A stretch of DNA of 46,667 nt from positions 1-46,667 of the forward strand of contig NZ_JARJLM010000639.1 in NCBI RefSeq assembly GCF_029335485.1. The letters run 5' to 3'. The notes beneath the pieces are model-generated. The model worked only from the letters and a program-made list of their open reading frames with translations, ran no database searches and was not told the DNA's origin. A program made the position numbers and the translations under genes. Positions 41,592 to 46,667 of the stretch are shown piece after piece (position 1 is the stretch's first letter; every line of letters begins with the position of its first letter). The stretch is from Cupriavidus basilensis (GTDB lineage Bacteria; Pseudomonadota; Gammaproteobacteria; Burkholderiales; Burkholderiaceae).

Positions 41592-41636
41592 GGGAGCGGC
41601 GGCCCCGTACGGAACGGTAGCCGCGCTGCCGCTCCC
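41592..41636. terminator. Inverted repeat between convergent LysR and MocR genes
   Basis: GGGAGCGGC (41592-41600) pairs with GCCGCTCCC (41628-41636) around a 27-base loop. It lies 8 bp after the LysR stop and 35 bp before the MocR stop. No T-run. Confidence 0.45.
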
Positions 41637-41670
41637 GCCTGCAAGACGCCCAATGCCGCCACATCCCCGC

Positions 41671-43284
41671 TCAGGCGCCGCTCCACGCCTCCCGGTTGAT
41701 CGCCGCGGCCGGTGCGCGGCGCGGCGCCTGCGTGCGCGCCAGGTGCTCCAGCGCGGGTTCGATCACCTCCGCCAGCTTGAGGAAGGCCGGCGCGATCTCT
41801 GCGTCCGGCACGCAGGCATAGCCCAGCAGCAGGCCCTGGCCGGCGGCCTGGGCGGGATTGGCGAAATAGCGCGACAGTGGCCGCGTCGACAGGCCCTGGG
41901 TGCGCGCGGCCATGCTGATGCCGAGATCGTCGGCCCCCGGCGGCAGGTGGATCACCATATGCAGGCCAGCCTCATGCGTGGAAGTGGGCCAGTCCGCGCC
42001 AAAGCGCGCCGCGATGGCTTCGCGCAGCAGGCCCTGGCGTTGCGCGTAGCGCTGCCGCATGCGGCGGATATGGGTGGCGTAGTGTCCTTGCTCGATGAAG
42101 TCCGCCAATACCGCCTGCTGTACCAGCTGCCCCTCGCGGAACAGCTCCGACAGCCCGGTGGCGAAATGCGGCGCGAGCGGTTTGGGCAGCACCATGAAGC
42201 CCATGCGCAGGCCGGGAAACAGCGTCTTGGAGAATGTGCCCATGTAGATCACGCGGTCGTGTTCGTCCAGCCCCTGCAGCGAGGCCAGCGGCCGGCCCTC
42301 GAAGCGGAATTCGCTGTCGTAGTCGTCCTCCACGATCCAGGCGCCGCGCTGGCGCGCGTACTCCAGCAGCATGCGCCGGCGCGACAGGCTCATCATCATG
42401 CCCAGCGGGTACTGGTGCGAGGGCGTGGCGAAGATAAAGCGCGGCGGATTCTGCAGCGTGGCCGCATCCGGTGCGATGCCTTCGCTATCGACCGGCACCG
42501 GGATGGTCTCGATGCCGGCGCTGTGCAACAGGCTGCGTGTGCCCCAGTAGCCCGGGTCTTCCATCCAGGCCTTGTCGCCGGGGTCGCCCAGCAGGCGGGC
42601 GATCAGGTCGATGGCCTGATGGATGCCGGTGGTCAGGATGATCTGTTCGGGCTCGCAGCGTACCGAGCGCACCAGCCGCAGGTGTTCGGCCAGCACCCGG
42701 CGCAGCGGCAGATAGCCACCGTTGTGCGCATACGTCAGTAGCTCGGGCCGCGGCGCGCGCCAGTGCTTGTTCAGCAGCCGTGCCCAGACCGCGTGCGGAA
42801 ACAGCGAGACATCGGGCACGCCCGAAACGAAGGCACCCCATTGGCGATCCGATGCACCAGAATGCGACACCAGATGCTGGCCGCGCCGCGACAGCGTGAA
42901 ACGGGTCGGGTTTTGCTGCGGCGCGGGCACAGCGATGGTGCCGCTTTTCGCCCTGATGTTGTGCAATGCACTATGGTCGGGAAAACTCTGCGACACGAAG
43001 GTGCCACTTCCGCTCGATGCTGTGACATACCCTTCCGCGAGCAACTGCTCATAAGCGTAAAGCACGGTATTGCGGGAAACCCCTAGCTCTTTCGACAGCA
43101 TCCGCGAAGCGGGCAGCTTGCTGCCCGCAACCAGTGATCCAGCAAGGATCTCCTGGCGAATGATCTCGTAGAGCTGGCGGTTCATATGCGCGCCGTTTTT
43201 ATCCATCGCGCCTTCGGCGGGCCGCTCCAGACGCTGCAGCAGCAGCTCCGACAGAATCGTCTCTTTCAAAGTGGCCCCGCGCAA
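41671..43284 (-). CDS. MocR-type (GntR-aminotransferase) transcriptional regulator
   Basis: Up to 537 residues. The N-terminal winged helix (MNRQLYEIIRQEILAGSLVAGSKLPASRMLSKELGVSRNTVLYAYEQLLAEGYV) is GntR type; it is followed by a class-I aminotransferase-like domain with VEDDYDSEFRFEGRP and the PLP-lysine region TFSKTLFPGLRMGFMVLP. MocR proteins bind PLP and an amino compound and control transport or catabolic genes. The start is uncertain: TTG at 43284 begins the family-like SELLLQRLERPAEG extension, while ATGs lie at 43206 and slightly after. It diverges from the deacylase gene; direct repeats in the gap suggest its own operator. Confidence 0.87.
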   Translation of the reverse strand: MRGATLKETILSELLLQRLERPAEGAMDKNGAHMNRQLYEIIRQEILAGSLVAGSKLPASRMLSKELGVSRNTVLYAYEQLLAEGYVTASSGSGTFVSQSFPDHSALHNIRAKSGTIAVPAPQQNPTRFTLSRRGQHLVSHSGASDRQWGAFVSGVPDVSLFPHAVWARLLNKHWRAPRPELLTYAHNGGYLPLRRVLAEHLRLVRSVRCEPEQIILTTGIHQAIDLIARLLGDPGDKAWMEDPGYWGTRSLLHSAGIETIPVPVDSEGIAPDAATLQNPPRFIFATPSHQYPLGMMMSLSRRRMLLEYARQRGAWIVEDDYDSEFRFEGRPLASLQGLDEHDRVIYMGTFSKTLFPGLRMGFMVLPKPLAPHFATGLSELFREGQLVQQAVLADFIEQGHYATHIRRMRQRYAQRQGLLREAIAARFGADWPTSTHEAGLHMVIHLPPGADDLGISMAARTQGLSTRPLSRYFANPAQAAGQGLLLGYACVPDAEIAPAFLKLAEVIEPALEHLARTQAPRRAPAAAINREAWSGA

Positions 43285-43293
43285 AAGGAAAAA

Positions 43294-43314
43294 TATGGAC
43301 CTATGTATGGTACC
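43294..43314. promoter_or_regulatory. MocR direct-repeat operator candidate
   Basis: On the plus strand TATGGACC (43294-43301) and TATGGTACC (43306-43314) repeat with a 12-bp period. On the minus strand they read GGTACCATA and GGTCCATA, similar in style to the ATACCA direct repeats bound by GabR. They lie just upstream of the MocR start. Confidence 0.45.
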
Positions 43315-43447
43315 AACGATCGGCTAACTTTCCACACATCCTGTGTCGGCCGTCGTTTTCCTCGACGACGTTTTGCCGATCCGGTCGATTCGATTCCCCT
43401 CCGGACACGTTCCTCATGCGTGCGCCGGACAGCCAGTGGAGCCACTT

Positions 43448-44803
43448 ATGCAACGTCCTGCAGGCAGTCCCGATTTGTCCGCCACCGCCGTCGCTTCTCA
43501 TCCCGTGCTGTCCACCGGCGACATCGCCGCGGCGGTGCGTGCGCTCGAGCCGTACATGGTGCGCACGCTGTCCGGGTTCGTGGCGGCAGCGAGCCCTTCG
43601 GGACAGGAGCAGCCGGCGGTGACGTTCATGGAAGGCGCGTTGCGCGAGCTTGGCCTCGAGCCCGAGCGCATCTACCTGCGCAGCGAGACGCTGAAGGACC
43701 TGCCGCTGTATTCGCCGCCGTGTTGCCCGGACGGCGGGCGCTACAACCTGCTGGCCACGCACCGGCCGGCGGGCAAGGGCGGCCGCTCGGTGCTGTTCAA
43801 CGGTCACCTGGATGTGGTGCCCACCGGCCCCGAGTCGATGTGGCGCCAGTCGCCGTACGCGCCCTTCGTCGAGGACGGCTGGCTGTTCGGCCGCGGCGCG
43901 GGCGACATGAAGGCCGGCATCGTCTGCACGCTGGCCGCCTACAAGGCGCTGAAGGCGCTCGGCGTGCAGCCCGCGGGCGCGGTCGGCTTCAACTCCGTGC
44001 TGGAGGAAGAGAACACCGGCAATGGCGCGCTCGCCACCGTGGCTGCGCTGCGCAGCGCGGTGGGCGCCGGCAAGCTGGCTGCCTTCGATACCGTGGTGAT
44101 TCCCGAGCCGCTGGGCGAGAGCCTGATGAGCGCGCAGATGGGTGTGTTCTGGATGTTCGTGGAGCTGACCGGCCGGCCCGCGCACGCCGCCTATATGACC
44201 AGCGGCGTGAACCCGGTCGAGGCCGGCATCGAAGTGATGGCCGACCTGCGCAAGCTGGAGGCGGAATGGAACCTGCCCGAGAACCGTCCCGCCGTGTATC
44301 GCGAGCACGCCCACCCGATCAATTTCAACCTCGGCCAGATCCAGGGCGGCGAATGGAATTCGTCGGTGCCCTGCACCTGCACGCTGGGCGTGCGCATCGG
44401 CTTCTTCCCCACCATGAGCGTGACCGATGCCAAGGCGCGCGTGGAAACCACCGTGCGCGCCACGCTGGCACGCCTGGCCAGCAATCTGCAGCTCGATATC
44501 CGCTATGAGGGCTTCCACGCGCCGGGCTGCGAGTTCGATCTCGACGTGCCCAGCATGCAGGCGCTGGGCGAAGCACATCGCAAGGTCAATGGAGAGGAAG
44601 TGCGGCGCGAAGCCACCACCGCCACCACCGATGCGCGGCATTTCCGCCTGATGCTGGAAACGCCGGTGACCTGTTACGGGCCGCAGGCACGCAACATCCA
44701 TGGCATCGACGAGTCGGTCTCCATCGAGAGCATGGTGCGCGTTGCCACCACGCTCGCTCAGTTCATGCACGACTGGTGCGGTGTCGAACCGGCCACCAGC
44801 TGA
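43448..44803 (+). CDS. M20-family ArgE/DapE-type deacylase
   Basis: 451 residues from MQRPAGSPDLSATAVASHPV; TGGAG precedes the ATG by about seven bases. Zinc-peptidase M20 features: LFNGHLDVVPTGP (about residues 117-129, metal His and Asp), GRGAGDMKAGIVCTLAA (about 149-165, bridging Asp), NSVLEEENTGNGALATV (about 182-200, with catalytic Glu and metal Glu) and the C-terminal metal His region ATTATTDARHFRLML. ArgE/DapE enzymes remove acyl groups from amino acids. It is divergent from MocR and 136 bp upstream of a peptide-type binding protein, so it may process an acylated amino acid or small peptide that is imported. Substrate unknown. Confidence 0.9.
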   Translation: MQRPAGSPDLSATAVASHPVLSTGDIAAAVRALEPYMVRTLSGFVAAASPSGQEQPAVTFMEGALRELGLEPERIYLRSETLKDLPLYSPPCCPDGGRYNLLATHRPAGKGGRSVLFNGHLDVVPTGPESMWRQSPYAPFVEDGWLFGRGAGDMKAGIVCTLAAYKALKALGVQPAGAVGFNSVLEEENTGNGALATVAALRSAVGAGKLAAFDTVVIPEPLGESLMSAQMGVFWMFVELTGRPAHAAYMTSGVNPVEAGIEVMADLRKLEAEWNLPENRPAVYREHAHPINFNLGQIQGGEWNSSVPCTCTLGVRIGFFPTMSVTDAKARVETTVRATLARLASNLQLDIRYEGFHAPGCEFDLDVPSMQALGEAHRKVNGEEVRREATTATTDARHFRLMLETPVTCYGPQARNIHGIDESVSIESMVRVATTLAQFMHDWCGVEPATS

Positions 44804-44939
44804 GCAAAGCGCCGCCATGGCGGCGCGCGACATCTCATGCGGCTTGACGGGGCCGCATGAGGCGCCATGGACTCAAGCCATCGAAGCTCGTCGTCATCCG
44901 CATCAGCGGCTCACGATCACTACCATAGGAAACCGACCG

Positions 44940-46556
44940 ATGAAACATCTCACCCAACACCTGAAAAAGAGCTTTGGCAAAAGCCTGGTGTCGATGGCGC
45001 TGGCCACTGCCGGCCTGGCGCTCGCCCCGGTGCTGTTGCCCGCCGGCAGCGCCGTCGCGCAAACCGCCGGCGGCACGCTGTCCGCCATCGTCCAGCCCGA
45101 GCCGCCGGTCCTGATCAGCGCGATGAACTCGCAGGCGCCCACGCAGTACGTGGCCGGCAAGATCTACCAGGGCCTGCTGACCTACGGCCCGGACCTGAAG
45201 CCGCGTCCCGAGCTGGCCAGGTCGTGGAAGATCTCGCCCGATGGCCTGACCTATACCTTCGAGCTGCAGAGCGGCGTGAAGTGGCACGACGGCAAGCCCT
45301 TCACCTCGGCCGACGTGGTGTTCTCCATCGACAAGATGCTGCGCGAGGTGCATGTGCGCACGCGCGCGGTGCTCAACAAATACATGGAGTCGATCCGCGC
45401 GGTCAACGACAGCACGGTCGAGATCAAGCTGAAGGAAGCGTTCCCGCCCTTTATCTCGATGTTCGAGACCGGCACCATGCCGATGATGCCCAAGCACATC
45501 TACGACGGCACCGACTACCGCAACAACCCGGCCAACCAGAAGCCCGTCGGCACCGGCCCCTTCATGTTCAAGGAATGGAAGAAGGGTGCCTACATCAAGC
45601 TGGCGAAGAACCCCAACTACTGGAAGAAGGGCAAGCCCTACCTGGACGAGCTGGTCTTCTACGTGATCCCGGATTCGGCCTCGCGTGCGGTGGCGTTCGA
45701 GAAGGGCGACGTGCAGGTGCTGCGCGGCGGCGACGTCGACAACGTGGACGTCAAGCGCCTGCGCGCGCTGCCCAACGTGGAATACACCACCAAGGGCTGG
45801 GAGCTGTTCTCGCCCATGTCGAACCTGCTGATGAACATGCGCAAGCCGCCGTTCAACAACGTGAAGGTACGCCAGGCGGTGATGCACGCGCTCAACCGCC
45901 AGATGATCGTCAACAACATCTTCTTCGGCATGGGCAAACCGGCGGTCAGCCCGTTTGCGTCCGCCACGCTGTTCTTCGACAAGAACACACCGGCTTATGA
46001 CTTCAACCTGAAGAAGGCGCGCGAGCTGATCAAGGAGTCCGGCGTCAATGTGGGCCAGTACCCGGTCAAGATCCTGTCCTCTTCCTATGGCGCCAACTGG
46101 GACCGCCTGGACGAGTACATGAAGCAGATGCTGGAACAGCTCGGCTTCAAGGCCAGCATCGAGTCGGCCGATGCCGGCACCTGGTCCAGCCGCGTCAGCA
46201 ACTGGGACTTCGACCTGACCGCCACCTACACCTATCAGTACGGCGACCCGGCGCTGGGCGTGGAGCGGCTCTACGTGACCAAGAACATCGTCAAGGGGAC
46301 GCCGTTCGCCAATGTGCAGGGCTATAGCAATCCGCAGGCGGACGAGCTGTGGGCCAAGGCCAGCATCACCATGGACCCGGTCGAGCGCCAGAAGCTCTAC
46401 ACCGGGGTGCAGAAGATCCTGATGACGGATGTGGCCGCGGGCAACCTGTTCGAGCTGGAGTTCCCGACGCTGTACCGCAAGAACGTCAAGAACCTCGTGA
46501 CCACCGCGATCGGCCTGAACGAGTCGTTCGACAACGTTTCCATCGAGAAGAACTGA
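44940..46556 (+). CDS. ABC transporter substrate-binding protein, family 5 (dipeptide/oligopeptide type)
   Basis: 538 residues. The ATG at 44940 is followed by a long signal peptide (KKSFGKSLVSMALATAGLALAPVLLPAGSAVAQ, cleavage near residue 41). The mature part has SBP_bac_5 motifs: PELARSWKISPDGLTYTFELQSGVKWHDGKPFTSADVVFSI (about 85-126) and NNPANQKPVGTGPFMFKEWKKGAYIKLAKNPNYWKKGKPYLDELVFYVI (about 197-245). Such proteins bind peptides, nickel, opines or modified amino acids. Permease and ATPase genes are expected downstream, outside the window. Co-placement with an M20 deacylase and MocR points to amino-acid derivatives. Confidence 0.92.
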   Translation: MKHLTQHLKKSFGKSLVSMALATAGLALAPVLLPAGSAVAQTAGGTLSAIVQPEPPVLISAMNSQAPTQYVAGKIYQGLLTYGPDLKPRPELARSWKISPDGLTYTFELQSGVKWHDGKPFTSADVVFSIDKMLREVHVRTRAVLNKYMESIRAVNDSTVEIKLKEAFPPFISMFETGTMPMMPKHIYDGTDYRNNPANQKPVGTGPFMFKEWKKGAYIKLAKNPNYWKKGKPYLDELVFYVIPDSASRAVAFEKGDVQVLRGGDVDNVDVKRLRALPNVEYTTKGWELFSPMSNLLMNMRKPPFNNVKVRQAVMHALNRQMIVNNIFFGMGKPAVSPFASATLFFDKNTPAYDFNLKKARELIKESGVNVGQYPVKILSSSYGANWDRLDEYMKQMLEQLGFKASIESADAGTWSSRVSNWDFDLTATYTYQYGDPALGVERLYVTKNIVKGTPFANVQGYSNPQADELWAKASITMDPVERQKLYTGVQKILMTDVAAGNLFELEFPTLYRKNVKNLVTTAIGLNESFDNVSIEKN

Positions 46557-46602
46557 GTACGCCGAGGATGCCGAGTACGCAAGTACGAAGCCGCCAGTAG
46601 TT

Positions 46603-46631
46603 CGCGTGCCGGGCAAGCCGCCCGGCACGCG
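46603..46631. terminator. Perfect 12-bp hairpin after the ABC binding-protein gene
   Basis: CGCGTGCCGGGC (46603-46614) pairs with GCCCGGCACGCG (46620-46631), loop AAGCC. It starts 46 bp after the stop codon. There is no T-run. It could reduce expression of downstream ABC genes relative to the binding protein, a common arrangement, or protect the mRNA 3' end. Confidence 0.5.
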
Positions 46632-46667
46632 CAAGATGGTGCCGGCCAAGCCAGCCGCCGCCGCGGA

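Noticed and set aside
1-46667. CRISPR arrays, tRNA/rRNA genes, insertion sequences, prophage genes.
   Set aside because: No repeat-spacer pattern, no tRNA-like cloverleaf with CCA context, no transposase or integrase domain was seen in either strand.

Overview
The window looks like a chromosomal segment from a high-GC Burkholderiales bacterium, most likely Cupriavidus or a close Ralstonia-type relative. The evidence is GC-rich codon use, three TctC/Bug-type solute receptors, LysR-controlled catabolic cassettes, AtuA-type proteins, and an L-lactate utilisation operon typical of Burkholderiaceae. Genus is inferred from gene content and protein style, not from a marker gene. No rRNA, tRNA, CRISPR array, complete insertion sequence or prophage was seen.

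Layout. 1-3.8 kb: a LysR regulator (cut by the window edge) diverges from a split AtuA pair and a Bug receptor, closed by a strong terminator. 3.8-8.8 kb: a large lipoprotein with a ParB-like domain, an NTF2-like protein, an exported metallo-beta-lactamase-fold hydrolase, a half-size EamA transporter and a GNAT acetyltransferase. 8.9-14.5 kb: AMP nucleosidase, a DUF4892-OmpA envelope protein, a 1.5-kb stretch without confident genes but rich in perfect hairpins and with two possible small ORFs, a stand-alone HD-GYP phosphodiesterase and an OmpW porin. 14.5-19.9 kb: leuA with a leucine-rich leader peptide and attenuator-like terminators, then the Fe(II) uptake operon feoA-feoB-small Cys-rich protein behind a good Fur box.

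20-26.9 kb: a monooxygenase-fold protein, then a LysR-controlled acyl-CoA cassette (AidB-like acyl-CoA dehydrogenase, Bug receptor, thioesterase, CaiB/BaiF CoA-transferase). 26.9-32.7 kb: the lactate module, lutA-lutC-lutB with ATGA overlaps, lldP downstream and a divergent FadR-type GntR regulator flanked on both sides by the same TNGTNNNACNA operator. 32.8-36.9 kb: AI-2E family membrane protein, ethanolamine ammonia-lyase eutB-eutC, then a broken HigB toxin with an intact HigA antitoxin. 37-41.6 kb: a GlcD-like flavoprotein dehydrogenase, a third Bug receptor and a GalD/PrpF-type tautomerase on one strand, with a divergent LysR regulator. 41.7-46.6 kb: a MocR-type regulator diverging from an M20 deacylase and a dipeptide-type ABC binding protein whose permease genes probably lie beyond the window.

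The overall picture is an accessory catabolic region made of small regulator-plus-enzyme-plus-receptor cassettes placed between housekeeping genes (amn, leuA, feoAB). The most interesting non-protein signals are the leuA leader with CTA leucine codons, the paired lactate-regulator operators, the hairpin-rich stretch at 11.84-12.21 kb followed by a 25-codon ORF, and two plus-strand terminators without an obvious gene (14.8 kb and 20.6 kb).
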